The translations under genes were made by a program, and so were the position numbers. A DNA stretch of 64,000 nt, from NCBI GenBank assembly GCA_013399855.1, contig VXAY01002475.1, positions 519,741-583,740 on the forward strand. The letters are read 5' to 3'. The notes under the pieces were generated by a model, which saw nothing but the letters and a program-made list of their open reading frames with translations, was not told the origin of the DNA and searched no databases. Source of the DNA: Oxyruncus cristatus. Its lineage: Eukaryota; Chordata; Aves; Passeriformes; Cotingidae. This document shows, piece by piece, positions 38,531-52,700 of this stretch; position 1 is the stretch's first letter, and each line of letters opens with the position of its first letter.

Positions 38531-41500
38531 GACTAAAGAATACTTCCTTCTCCTGTCGTTTGCTTCCTGATCTAGTCTAGCGACAGAGAGCACATACATG
38601 ACGAAGTTCTGTCAACGGTCAAAGGTGCAAAAGGTGATCAGTGTAAAAAAAGTCACTGTTTTTTGAAATTACGTTCTTCAAGCCATCACTCTCCAGAGTT
38701 CACAAACTGCATGCTTGCTTGACACATACACGGAAGCTAATTGACTTAAAACTTTTTACACAAGATTTACAATAGTCATTGCTGATAACACAGCATTCCT
38801 AGAGAAAACAGGAGTCCTGTTTCAAGAATGAAATACTATCTGTCAATCCATCATAGCAGGTGCTTCAGCTTTAGAATAAAGATGATAACTTCTCTCTGAT
38901 ATGAAAAGCTAAAATAGAAAGTCACTTTTTCCACTCATCCTGTTTCAGATGCTTAACTTGCTGATTTGGGGTTGGGGAGGTTGGTTCCATGTAGCAAGGT
39001 GTACAGCAAAATTACATTGAGTTACTGAATGGCATCAATAGGTAAATTGAATTAGGCTTCTGAGCTGAATGCTGTCCCAGTATGGCTTTTGTACAAGCAT
39101 ACACAAGACTTAGAGGGTACTTTTACAATTAAAAAAGCAGAAAGTTTTTCTGGGCTTTAATTTTTAAAAACAACCTCTAAAAATTAGCTGATTAACCAAA
39201 CATGAACTGACATATCAGTCAGGACAATGAGGACATCAGTGTTTAAGTGAAATTACAGCAGTTTCAGCTGATGCTTATAAATATCTGAGGCTGATGTATA
39301 ACTAAATATTTTATGTTTGATATAGCTCTTCAAGTTATAAACAATGTTTGCCCTGAAGGTAACTGGGTGGAGGAAATTTGAGAAACCTGGAAAACAATTT
39401 CAAATCCTGTTATCCCCTATGTTTTACTAGCAGCCTGGAACACACTTCAAGTGCATCTGAATCAGTAGCTTTAGGCATGAACCCTGATGTAAGGAAACCA
39501 GTTTCTTAATGAGGTTCCAGACATGGACAGCTTTCCATCCTGCCTGTTCGTTCTAGAGGATGCACAGACTACTTTCAAAAGCTTGCATTTTTAAGCTACT
39601 ATTACCATTTTAGCTATAATAAATATATTCTACTTTTTTTTCCTTCAGGAGGTAGGCTTGAAAAATATGATTATGTCTTAAAGCAAGATACGTTCCATAT
39701 GGAACTCCATAATGCACCTGGGAAGGAAAAGCACCCAGGTGGGTCAGGGCCTGGTGCTAGTGAGCTTAGGAGCAGAACTATAGTAGTCACAGAATTGCAA
39801 AGCAGAAAATCACAAGACAGAGAACCTTCTCTTGTTGTGGGTCACTCTCTTGTGTTCTTTCCCCCCTGTAGTCATAAAGACTGGAATACTTCCTACTGAC
39901 TGCTTTGTCCTGTAAATATCTGCTCCTCTCTTGCCCAGCAGTGTCAGTCAGACCAGCTGGGAATCAGGGCTTTACCAGGGAGTGTTACTATAAACTCCAA
40001 AAAAGGGAAGTGTCCCTTCTCTCTCCATTTATGTCAAGTGTAACGTTTCTCCATTCTTGCATGTTAAAGGATAGTTTTGTTATATCCTCCCTATTCTATA
40101 CTATTCCTTTAACATATACCAACGAAAGCATACCATTTCAAAACCCTCTGTGGGAGCCCAGAACAGGATTTCCATATGTTGGTGAACTCCTTCAGTGTAA
40201 AGGCTGTTGTGTGGCTGAGGAACAGTCCTGGAAAGTGAGACAGGCTAGCTGTTTGCCTTTCGTTCAGCTTCAAATGTAAGAACAGGCTGTAGCCAGACTG
40301 AAAAGTGGAGTGAGAAGATTTTACAATTTCTTGTCAGTCCTTGTATTGCTGCTAGTTTACCAATCAGTGACACTTCTGTCATTCTTTAGAATGTGCAAAG
40401 CGAGGATCACTTTTGCTGTGCTACACATCTACATGTGCCAAACAAGATCTTAAAACAGTTGTTCAAAGGCTTCTGGTTTCCATTCTCTGACTGAAGTTGG
40501 CTGCGATTCATCGTTGAGATTATTTTCTGGTTTTTAGTTTTAGTTCTGTTCATCCTGATGTTTCACATGCTGTCCTAACTTCTGAACTGCAACTGCAAAG
40601 CCCAAATTCCAGTTAAGTCATTACTGGATTCTGCTTTATTCTGAAGAAATCAGTGGATTTCTGCAACTATGTAATGTCACAGGCAGCATGCTAAAAGCAA
40701 TATTTTTAACCCCATGCTTGGAAGCAAGCAGCTTAGGGTGTCTGAGAGCTGTGACATCCTCTGGGCACTCACAGAAGACCCTGTCTAGCTCTGCATGTGC
40801 TGCTGTGGGGGACTGTCCATATGACCACAGACGTCAGAGGAGTTCAGTTGGAGTTTGGCTTTGTTCTGATCCCCACCCTGCTCTGCTGCTGCTTCCTGGA
40901 CAACTTGACAGCAGATAAATTTCAAACTGAATTCTGTGGCTTTCTGGTAGACCTGCTTTTCCCCTTCCCAGGTTCCTGCCATCAGTGACAGTATAATCCT
41001 ACGTATTGATCAAGGGTCAGTCAGCTGGACTGCCAGGACTGTCTGCAAGAATTGCAGTGACAGGATATGCAGTTACTGCAGACACAGTACACAGAAAATA
41101 CACAGGTGACTCAATATGCAGGAAAAGGTTCTTTGAATGACTCAGAATTATTCTATCTTTGTGATTACTGTACACAGAAACTGGGGTGGCTCTGATCCTA
41201 CTTGGTAGTTACTAAACTTTGTATTTTTTTTGTATATTTTTCTCCTATACTTTCTCTTTTCTAGCTTACCTTGACCTTTCTCTTTTCTATCCTTTTCTTA
41301 CCTAGTCTCTAGCTGGTGAAGCAGAAACCAACTCTGCCTCATTACACAGTGACCTAGAAAGCCAATAGCTTGCATCAGCAAATCAGTACCACCTGTGCAT
41401 CTGCCTAAAATAGATTAATGAATTTATTAAAGTTTTGAGGAAGGAATTGTTTTGCTTTTGCTATTGCATCCTTTATTTTTCATTGTAGTTCAGTGCATAT

Positions 41501-43649
41501 ATGTTCTTTTTTCCATAAAGAAAAAAGTTACTTTAATTCAAAACACACAGATTTATGCTTACCCTGCCCATTTTGATAACTGAATGCAGCTGAAATGTTG
41601 AACTGGGACTATGTATCGTAGTACAGGAAGATGCTTATAGAAAAAAAAAGACACATCTAATTTTGGGAGGCAAGCAAGGAGTCTTGGTTGGTTTAACTTC
41701 CTGCCTGACTTTTTCAGATTCACCACAACTGGCACCAGAGCAAATGCAAGCAGTAGACCTCCAGGGTCAAATCTGTTATCAAACCCATGTTGTGATCCAG
41801 AGCAGTCCTTTTCCTGTTGTCCGTGAAGTTATGGTTAAAATTCCATAGCTAGTTATATACAACTGTTACCTAAAAGAAGGAAATAATCATACCTGGGTGT
41901 TCAGATCTCTCCTGGAAACACGTTACATGGCAGTGCTCGCAGAACATAAAAGTGTACCTGCCTCACATGCTTATCCACATGTACCCACTACCATGTTTGG
42001 TCTGTTGTCACAGAACTGAGTCCCAAAGGCCCAAATTCATTTTAATCCTCATCAGTGTCAGAGGGTTTAGAGCCAGATGGCAAAGCCTCTCCTGAATATT
42101 GACAAGAGGACAATAAGAGGATGTTACATGAAGATGGAAGGGATTTGATGGGGAGAGAAAGGACCATGCTGGTGAAAGGAAAATTGGAAGCAACTGACTT
42201 ATATCAAAGAATTGGATAAGTAATACACTAAGATGCTTATTTTCCAAATATACTACAAACACTTGTTCCTTTTTAAAGAAAGGATGCAAATTAAAATCCA
42301 GTGTGTTGCTTATTAATCACAGTTCTAGGGAGTTGCAAACTGTTTTGTAAAATTGACTTACTAAAAGCCTTGCTTTTTCTCTACAGTAAAAGGGCATTGT
42401 TAAAGAGCTGACTAGAAAGTCTGATTTTGAGAAAGGAACACTGTTGCTCAGTTGTAGATTTTCTTAAAAAATACTAAAGCATAAAAAATAGTCATCTCAC
42501 AAGCAGAAGTTAAACTTGCGTAACTCTTCTTCAGTAACTTCTCCTGTACATCTGAACTGGCAGAACTGTCAGTATGTGACAATGATAGACTCTCATGCAA
42601 GTTTTGAGGGACTTTTAGAAACACAGCCCAAATAAATTTAAAAAAAAACCCCATCACTATTACAGTTCTGCTTGGGTGTATTGTTTCGTGCATATGTTTG
42701 CACACGAGCTGGTCCTCATCAGTGCGTGGGAGCTGAGCTGGATTAGGTGCCAAAGGGAGTTGAACCCTTTACTAGTTTACCAGGAATGCTCAGCTATGAC
42801 TTGCACCCGCTAACACAGCTCACCTGCCTCCCAGAGACCTGAGCTTGCTCAGTCTGCACAGTGATGTGTTGCACCATAAAGGCCAACCTTCAGGATATAG
42901 TTTCTAACCTAATGTGCTGGGGTAAAACAATTAAGAATTTCTTCCCACCCTGCCCTGTAGCATATCTGCCTGTGGTACTTCATTGTGACAGTTCACCTGT
43001 TTCCTGCATCTGTGCGTGAAAAAATGCAAGCTAAAAATTCCTTTGCAGGGCTGAGGATGAGATTTGAGGATTATTTGCAACCAGGGCAGCTGAAAACTCC
43101 ATTTTCCTTAAGTCCCAGCTAGTGGAAATGATGTTGTGTTGTGTGTGCACAGCGCCCAGAAGCAGTAGTGAGGATCACTTACAGCAATATTGTGACTCAA
43201 CACAAGATTTGTCATTCGAAAGGGCAAGAGTACAATTTAGTCATCTTAACAATCCCACTTGGCTTCTAGACTGGCAGCTAGTGACAGAAGGCTCTGTAGT
43301 GGAGATGTGTGTCAGCTGGGCAGGCTCATCTGAGCTGGTTGTATGCTGCAGACTGAGACCAAATACAAACTAGAGCCAGCGAACTTTGTTTACCCTTTGT
43401 GTCTAACAAGATCCAAGCCAAAAACCTAAATACTCAGATATCCCAGTTCTACCTGAAATGGGAACTCGAAAGTGAAAATGAAATAGCAAGAATGACTTCC
43501 CATAAGAACCTTTATTCTTTAATGCTTTCCTGACTAAAGCACATAGCAATAATGTCAGTATTTTAAAATCCTTATAAAGTACCTACACAGGTAATAGTGT
43601 CATTCCTGTTGATACCATCTCTTAAGATTTTTCTCCTCTCTTTTTCCAG
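38531..43649 (+). other. Presumed LPCAT2 intron 1 (about 5 kb)
   Basis: AT-rich DNA between the CpG island and the first recognised LPCAT2 coding exon, ending with a good acceptor (ctctttttccag). It shares an exact 21-bp word (41027-41047) with upstream intergenic DNA at 35579-35599. No coding exon or structured RNA was recognised. Its identity as intron rests on the inferred exon 1 in the gap. Confidence 0.6.
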
Positions 43650-43789
43650 AGTGTTCTGCAGGGGATTATTTTGGTACCCTTCCGTGCCACATGCCTCATA
43701 TTCATTTTGCTGCTAGCCTGGCTCTTTGCATCAATTGCAGTTTTCTGTCAGCGTGGAAGAGGATCTGTGCCACTGAAGGGGTGGAGAAG
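43650..43789 (+). CDS. LPCAT2: LPCAT2 exon 2: N-terminal membrane segment
   Basis: The acceptor is ctctttttccag and the donor is tggagaag|gtaaaag. It starts in phase 0 and encodes SVLQGIILVPFRATCLIFIL followed by LLAWLFASIAVF and a basic stretch ending PLKGWR. It corresponds to the single hydrophobic anchor of LPCATs. Confidence 0.9.
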
Positions 43790-46700
43790 GTAAAAGGTCT
43801 AAAGCAATCTTCCCTGTCACTCCTTCTTTTAATTAAAGAGGATTCCTCAATGACATCTCAGTTTTACCCTTTAGATGAAGCAGCTTTTTAATGAGTGTAT
43901 TTTACAATAACAGGGGAGCTTTTTAAATAGGTAGATTTTCAGTTGTCTTGAGGCTAAAAAGAAATTTATATACAAATCTTACAGACTGTTTGTAAACCAG
44001 GACTTATTTTACTAATAATACTAATAGAAATATTTGAGAAAAGAGACTCATTAAGAAAAGTATTTGATAACATTATTTAGGCTGAGTTTCTGTGTAGCCT
44101 TTGTAATTTCTGCTATGCAATGATTCTGTGACAAAATTAGCTTTGACAGCTTCTCTACTAGCTGCATTGCCCTTGAAGTGGTATTTTACAGCTGCTTCTG
44201 TGGGTTCTGGGTTTCAGTCACTCAGCTTATGACCTCAGAGTAATGAAGTTCTCTTTTAGCTGCAATGCATTGTAGCTGCAGGAGGAGGAGGAGACACAGG
44301 AAATTAATTCTTACAAGTCCAAGAGATTATGGAGAGTCCCATGAAAGGAACATGTCCCTTATGGTGGGAACATATTCCAGTAAGGGAACACTGTCATTTA
44401 ATCATACGTGTTTAAAATGTCTGGTAAAAGAACAGTATCTATTACCTAAGTTCTTACAAAAAACCCCACTGAATCTGCTAATTACTCCTGTCACAATAGT
44501 GTTGTGCTGCAGTGATGTAAAGCATGGCAAGAGAAATAGTGTACCTGGGAGGAGGGTTTCACAAGGTGCTGCACACTGCCTTATGGTTCATCAGGAAAAG
44601 GTGATGTTCCCTTCCCTACTTCCCCTTTAGCCCTGCATTCTCCTGCTGCCCCATGTCAGGCCCCAGTGCTGGTCAGAACTAGTAAATCTGTTATGGGTTT
44701 TTCTTTTAAAGCACAAAAGAAATACTGACTGTAAGAGGGATGATATTTTTGTGTTTCTATTTACAAGGAGGATGATCCGGACAACCCTCTCAGGCCTAAC
44801 TCGTGCCGCGTTCTTCATAATGGGTTTCCAGGTTAAAGTAAAAGGGAAAATAGCAAGTCTCCCAGAAGCCCCAATCTTTGTTGCAGCTCCTCATTCAAGC
44901 TTTTTTGATGCCATTGTTTGTGCCCTAACTGGAATGCCATCAATAGTGTCTAGAGCAGAGAACCTCTCCACTCCGGTATTTGGCAGTAAGTATTTATGAA
45001 AAAAATAACAAAACAAAAAAGTTACAAGTCAGCAGCTTGACACTGGGCCAAAAATTTTATCTCTGAAAGTGATTTAGGAGCAGACTTTAAAGTCCTTAGA
45101 TTCCAAAGATACTGACAAATTATTTCCAGTGAAATTCCTGTGACGTTATCTTTCTGAATTGGTAAATATGTCTAGAAGTGTGCTGTTTCTTTTCAGGTAT
45201 GAAGTATAGTATCACTTGAAACTTTGCTTTATACTGAAAGCATGTTTTGCAACTGCTCAGGCTGGAAGCTTTCTCTTTAGTTCTCCCAGTAGGTAGCTCG
45301 AAAAATGTTTGACTGCTGTCTTTTGACAGTGTAGCCCATAAATGTAGAACACATATTGGTGAAGGTTATTTCAAAATAGACCCAAACTACAGCAGTCTGG
45401 AAAATACCACATTTATAGGTTTAAACTTGCAGGCACTGTTATGGATTTTTTTAATGGGAGCAAGACCAGGAAGGAATGAAAGAGGAGTTACTTAAAAAGG
45501 AAATGCAGAGAATGGAAAAGATCAGATGACTCATGCCTCTATTATTTTCTCCTCCTTTTGGCACAAAAAGAATCCCTGTTTGCATTATTACTGGAGTCAG
45601 CTGTAGGCTTCCTGCTGGCTGTACAGTAACCCAGAACTAAACTCAGCAGGCAACATAGCAAAGTGTCTTTGTAAAAAATAAACTAACAGATAATATATGG
45701 ATTTTAGCTTAAAAGCACAGGACTGGGACACAGAAAATAATCCTTCACCAGTTCTCTTCACATTTTAGTAGGTCCACACATTATGATGCAGACTTCTGAT
45801 TAAATAAGGGGGCTTTTTCTGTAATAATTGTAGAAGTTGTGCATGCTGTGTAACTGAAAAGGGAAGACTCAAACTACTTGTTGGGTGCAGTCTGCATGAG
45901 TTAGGCCTGAGTGTGGCCCATGAGTAGAGACCCAGTCAGGTCCCTGTCTTGGAATTGTGTGGAAATGCTCAGTGAAAAATAACAGCGATATTACTAGAAT
46001 GTGTTTGGGTGAATTTCACATGTTTATAATTACTGTAAAGCTCCTCAGCTAGCAGTGCAGCTGTGGCTTCTGTGTCTTACTTCCCATTTCGCAAAATGAG
46101 GAGAATAATAATACTCTTATCAATTTAGTCTGGAAGTTGTTTATGTGGAGTCTGTCTCCTAGTATAAGAGAAAGTTTTTGCTACCAGGAAGCCTTGAACC
46201 CATGTTTTTTCTCAGCACTAGTATAAGACAAATATTTTTTATCTCTTTCGCAGCAATTTTGAGTTCCCTTCAGCCTGTAGCAGTTTCTCGACAAGACCCT
46301 GATTCCCGGAAGAACACGGTCGCTGAGATAACTAAACGGGCATTATCCAGAGGCCAGTGGCCACAGGTAATAAACACACAGCAGGTGACTTGCCTTGGTG
46401 TCTGTGAGTCAGTATTCTGAGGGTAGTTCATGGGTGAGAAGCTAGGTTGTAAAGCTGTGCTCACAGCAGTCAGGGCATGAGCAGCTGGTGAGATGGGTAA
46501 CCCAGACTGTCCAAGCTCCAGCACAGACAGCTCAAAACAGCAGTTTCTCACATAAAGAATAGCTGAGGTGGAGCTCAGTTTGCTCTTTAGGTTAATAATG
46601 CTCTAAACCCAAGATTTTTAGATTGGTCAGAATTGTGGAAAGATTGTAACGTGGCAGCAATAGGTACTGCTTCTGCACAGTGGTCATTCCGCAGCAGCAA

Positions 46701-49700
46701 GGAATGATGTTGCACTTCCAGCTCTTGGATGGCTTTCCATCCTGAAGGGCTATGGGGTCAGGGGCTGCTCAGGAGGGAGAAAAGTGTTGATGCAGCAACC
46801 CTGCTGCTTTTACAACAGGCAGAGGGCTGGGATGGAAATCCACATCCTTTGCAAGAAGGACCGGGAGCACTTGTGAACCTCCTGACATCTCATTTGGCAG
46901 TGCCTTTCTGCTTTCCTCTGCTGCTTTTACTTTGGTCTGATGTTGCCTTCAGATACTACAAATACACTGTCATGCCAAGCTGCTGAACAAATACAGTCAT
47001 TGATACAAGACCTTCCTCAGAAGATATCCTCTGCATATTTGTGTATAAAGTCGTGTTCTGTGTTTTGAATTAGTTCTTGATTTCTTGAGGGTTAATTTCC
47101 TTAAAATAAAATCTGAAAGTGACTGGTTCAGTAGGTAAAGTCAAAGGTGCCTTTAAGTCATAGCTGGATACTTCCTAAATGACTAAGTAAGAAATGTCAA
47201 CTTTTCCTTCACTGTTGTTCCACTGAATGGTTTTTGAAGAAAAGTAAAAGATGCAAGTGAAAATAATAAACTTCAGTAGCAGGTACCTCTGTGACAGCTA
47301 AACCTACTGTCTATTGCTCTACTTTCTGAACAGTCTCCAGAAACAGAGACCATTCAAGTAGGGAAGGCCAACACTTGCCAGTTTTTTTGTAATGGCATTA
47401 TTTAGACATTTCATAAACACCTTACAAAAAGCTTTTCAGCATTTAGGCTACTTTAATTTGACTCATAAATGCATTTTTCTGAGCTGCTGTAAATACTGTT
47501 AGAGCTTCCGTTATCTTTTTCAATTTGTCAGTTATACAGAGGATTTTAAATAATCACATGTCAAAACTAGGAAGACTTTTTTTTTTTTTTTAATACTGTG
47601 CTTACAAACTACACTGATGCTTAGGATTTGCTAAACTGTTATGGATGAATACCCTGGCAGACCTAGTCCCTGCTGAAAGCAGCGTGGGGAAGAAGGGGAA
47701 ACGGGCTCTACACCTGTGCTGCACTTGGGGTAAAACCTACATACATATTATGGCATAAATAGTCCATGAGTCAGGTAATCTGGGAATCTCCAAGACAGAG
47801 TTATTAGTTCAACTGAGGGTGTCACTGGGTGATTCCTAGTCCTGTGCCTTGGCCACACCTTCCTGCTATTCTTTTCTTTTTCTTGAGAAACTTGACCACA
47901 AGATGACGTCTGTCATCATGTTCAGAGTGCCTGGGCTGCATTCTCTTAGCATGATAGAAAAGAAAGAGCAGCTGGATTCCCTCTTCCCTCCTCTTAAAGC
48001 CCAAACACAAAAGGCTAGGCAGCCTTATTAAGAGCATGAGGTTCTGATAAGTGCTTCTCCAACCCTGTACCAAAACAAAGAGGAAGGAGGGAACGATTGA
48101 CTTACTCTTTGGTCAGTCACTAACCTGTTTTCTGGGGATTAGGACATAGGCTAAGCAGAATCATACCCATGTTTGTGTCCACGGCCCCAGTGAACGATTT
48201 CTAATTACAGAATGTGTAGAGGACTAGCTGAAAATTGGTGTGTGCAGCTGCTCTGTCACACCTTGGAACAGTCTGTGTCTCTTGGGCGTGACCTACTGAG
48301 GCCTTTCACATCTAGCCCTGACCTGTTCATTTGGGCTGAAGTGGGAGCACACCTTGAACACTCAATCCAGACCAGTTCTTGTGCTGAGGTGTTTTTGGAA
48401 TGCTGCTCATGATCCTGTAGTGATATGAGAAATACAAAGCTTTCTCACAGGGGACTGGGTTCAGTGTGTCACACTGCAGCTTGCAGTGTACCTACTGTAG
48501 TATCTCAGACACTAATTCAGAAACCTGGGTGTGAGTCATTCTGGTTCTGAGGCTGCTGTGGTGTGCAATGCCTCCAGAGCTCTGCCTCACAGACACACAT
48601 GCTCTCTGTGCCTTTTGCTGCTGCTACTCAAGCTGACATCTCATCACAGCTGGAATCTCACTCATGTTGATGGCATCTGTGCCTGTAAATGCTCCAGTAC
48701 CTCATGCACTTCCTGTCAGCCCAGTTCCATAAGGAGCTGCTGGTAGAGGAACAATTCTCCTATCATTACCAACAGTAACATTTCAAGTGAAACACTTGAA
48801 GTCTTTTGTACCATATTTCTGAACTGACAAAGGCCGTTCCCCAGAACTGCTCTCTTATAAAGCATTTGTTTTCAAATGAAGATGGGCCAGGTTAATAATA
48901 TTGTGAGCATCCTTCACTTATTTGTTCATTTCCTTTTGAAACAGTGATGATATTCTTGTGATACAGTACAACAGGTCACAGAGCTTGCATAAAGTCAGCC
49001 TGTGCATAACAGAGGCTAAAGTGTAATCTTTTTATGAAATATGGGGATGCATATAAATGTATTTCTCTCTCTTTAAATCCAAGATACTGATTTTCCCAGA
49101 AGGCACTTGCACAAACCGATCTTGCCTGATCACATTTAAACAAGGTGAGATATTTTTCACATTGTTGTTGGAAAATAATCTGTGATTATTAATTTGTAGT
49201 TGTAGTAAGGACTGTACTTCTCCAGGTACATCATCCACAATAGCACTATAGTAATCCCTTACATTATTAAAGTTTCAGTAGCACTAAACCCCCTCTTTTA
49301 TATTAGACAGCTTGCTTTTTTGATTTGTGTTATTGTATAGGATGCAAAATATCTATGACATACATAATTAGTTGGCTGGGGTTTTTTTTTCTGGGTACAG
49401 TTTTTATCTAATTTATTTTCCCATAAAGGTAACTGTATGAACTCAGCCTAGAGTTCTGCAATCTTAGATTCCTGTAAATTTTGCCATGCAATCAAGTTAT
49501 GAAATCTCTTTGCCTAGTGCTTAGCAAGCCAGGACAATAGCTTTTTAACACAGAAAGGTGTTGAAAATGGCATGGGTGATCATTAGATTGTTGTGCTGCA
49601 CAGTTAGAGCCATGTTGCTCTCCTTTCTTAACTGTTTGGGTAGCAAACTTACAAAACGCCTGCTGTGTGCTCAGATCCCTATCACTTATGAAGATAACAG

Positions 49701-52700
49701 AACAGAGAAGGATTCAGGAAATGCTCAACAGCCTTGTGAGCATCTAATCCTTTGAAATGAATGCCAATCAGTGGGGAGATAATACACAGAAAATGGCTTT
49801 GAACAATCCAAGACAGCTTAGACAATCTTAGACAGCTTTCTCCTTGAAACAGAGCCTAACCCTTTTCTGTCCTGACATCTTGCTAGTTGTGCTGCTGATC
49901 TAAAGACAAATAAACAAAAAAACCCAAACAAACGATCAAACCAAACAACAAGCAAAAAAAAACTAAATAAGAACAACACTTCTCATTCTCCTTGCCTTTT
50001 TAAAAATTTCTCCTTCTAGATGTCTGAAATGAACCACTTAAGACTCCCAATTGCTGTATTAAGCTTAGTCATAACAATCGCTTCTAATTTGTGGCTGCAG
50101 GTGCCTTTGTTTCACGAGTCCCTGTACAACCTGTGTTACTGCGATACCCCAACACGCTGGTAAGCAGAGCACTCTTCTGTCACTACCCAGTAATACAGAA
50201 GTCAAAATCCTGACTTACGTGGTACCTACAATAAACATTTTGCATTGTCACTGAAGAAAATATTGTCCTGAGCTTTAGCACTGAAGAGCTCCTACGAGCA
50301 GCTAGGCTTCCCAAGTGTCACCGTGGTGTAGTTGTAATTCTGGCTGTGAAAAACTTACTGCTGGGCTTCTCAGCTGAAGTGAGGGGGCAGTGAGGAAAGT
50401 ATTGCAGCGGAAGTTACAAACTTCCTGCAGTGCCACGGAGTCTGTACTTGGCAGTCTAAAATGGACACGACTTCCCTACTCCTCGTCATTTTTTGCTTAA
50501 GCTCAGGATAGTCTTACTGCAAAGGGACTTTCAAAGTTCCTGAACAAGAGCAAAGCTGAGCCACGGACATCCAGCACCCCTCCTTAAGACACCTCAGGAG
50601 GGCAGCTTTGCAGCTGTTGTTTTCATGCAACATTCCTTGTGTGGCTCTACTTCACTGACGTGAAGGTCTGGGACCTTTTTAACTTTTTTTTTAATTATCT
50701 GGTCATCCAACCAATCCAGAAAACTTTTAATTCCCAATGTTTTCTATGATTAAAAACATAATTGTTGTTGTTATTTACAAAGATTCCTTTGTATAATCCT
50801 TTTTACAAGTTAATTTCAAAAGTGAACTGCTCGAGGGGATTGGTATCACATTTCACTGATGGGATTTAAGGTTGTGCCAGTATACATTGTAAAAATCACG
50901 TATAAGAAGTAATAGAGTAAGGAAAAAAAAAGGAAAGCAAAATAAGCAAAGAAAAAGCATGATGGATTTTGCAGAAATGTCCTTACAAACTAAATCAGAT
51001 ATATTAATGAGTGTGCCTTTCTAAAGGGACTGGTGAAGTTCCCTGAAAAAAGTCTTACTGGTGTTTTTGTTTCCCTCTTTCTGCAGTTTGGATCAGAGTG
51101 AATGATTTACGGTATCTAAGTAACTACATAAATGTTATTCCCAGTTGTTGATAAAAGTCTGCCATGCTTATTTCCAAGTTTTTAAGGCAAGGAATCCTAT
51201 TTGCCATAACACCTGTGTTTATTTTCACTACAGGTCTATGAAACCATCATCCGCTTTTACTGAACTCGTGCCTGTTTTAAATTGTAACTTATCTGCTCTC
51301 TAACTTGCATCTGGTTCTCTCATACATTTCTGTGTTTTATTTTTTTCCTTAGGATACTGTGACCTGGACATGGCAGGGCTACTCATTGTAAGTTTCTTAA
51401 TCCTACTGAAAATTACATACAGAATTTTTGCTCCCGTTGCTAAACGGTCTGCCAAACAGATTCCGCTAAGCCAAGACACGTGTTCTTCTAGATCTGTTTT
51501 TATGAGGGGGAAATACTTGGGGATAATGCTGTGATGCAGTAGATTTCATATCTGAATGGCTATGGAAGGGGTTTGCAAAGGAAAGCAGTATTTCCTGCTC
51601 TGCCACCCCTTTTTCAAATTTTCTCCTGTTTTGCATGTTACACTGGAGCAAAAGAAATATTTAAATCCTTTTTTCTTTGGAAAACACTCATGGTCATCAA
51701 AATCCATAGATGTTTACAGATTCCTATATGGTATACAAACAAGAAAAAAAATAAATGTTATTTCAGTTTATTCATTCCCCCGTATCATTTGGAGTCATAT
51801 GAGATTAAATGAATATGGGCAAAATAAGTATTAATTTTTCCCGTAATTCCCCATTCAAACATTAAGGATCCCTCTTCAGATATTTATTTTTGACAGACTC
51901 AAGAAAAGCAGTTGTTTTGAGATCTCAGTGAAAAGGCTATATATATATTATTTGACATTCAAATAATGAGAAATACTTCATGGATTCATGCAGAAGGTAG
52001 AAAGGATTCCCTTGTCCTAAACAAGAACAGAAGAAAGACTACTTGAAGGTTTTCTGTTATAATTTACCTGATGGAAAGTAAAGAGCAAACACAAATTTCT
52101 GCTTAAAAAATCATAGTGAAAAGAGCAAGTCAGAAGTGGAAGTGATTATGCTTATCCTCTTTAGCCGTTTCTTCCTCCCCTACCCTACCTGTTGATGCTA
52201 AAATTTGTGCCTTTTTCTAAAAGCACTGAAGGCCCCAAACATGCTGACACTTCATTAACCGATCTTTGTAAACACTTCTGTTATTTGCAAAATTACTGGC
52301 AAATACTAATAAATCCTTGATTCAGTTCTGCATAAGGAAGTTACGGTCCCGTTTCGCAGCTGAGAGAATAACAGATAAATTAAAGCTACTTCTCAGGATA
52401 AAAGCTCTCAAGCTTAAAATCCAGTGTGTGTTCACCTCTTTAAAGAGAGAGGGACATGGCCAGGGAGCTGTACAGAACGGTTAATTGCATGACAGCCCAC
52501 AACAAGTTGCATCCTCAGTGAGCAAGCAGCAGGTGTATTCATAATTCCTGTAGAAAAAATGTCAAAAACAACTTTTCAGGGGACTTCGCCGCAAGGTACT
52601 TAAAAATCTTGCTCAGTATTGTCTTTGCTTTTTCCGTGCTTTAAGAAGTTTCATCTACGGACATGCAAATGCTTTGGTTTTAACTAAGTAAAATGTGTTT

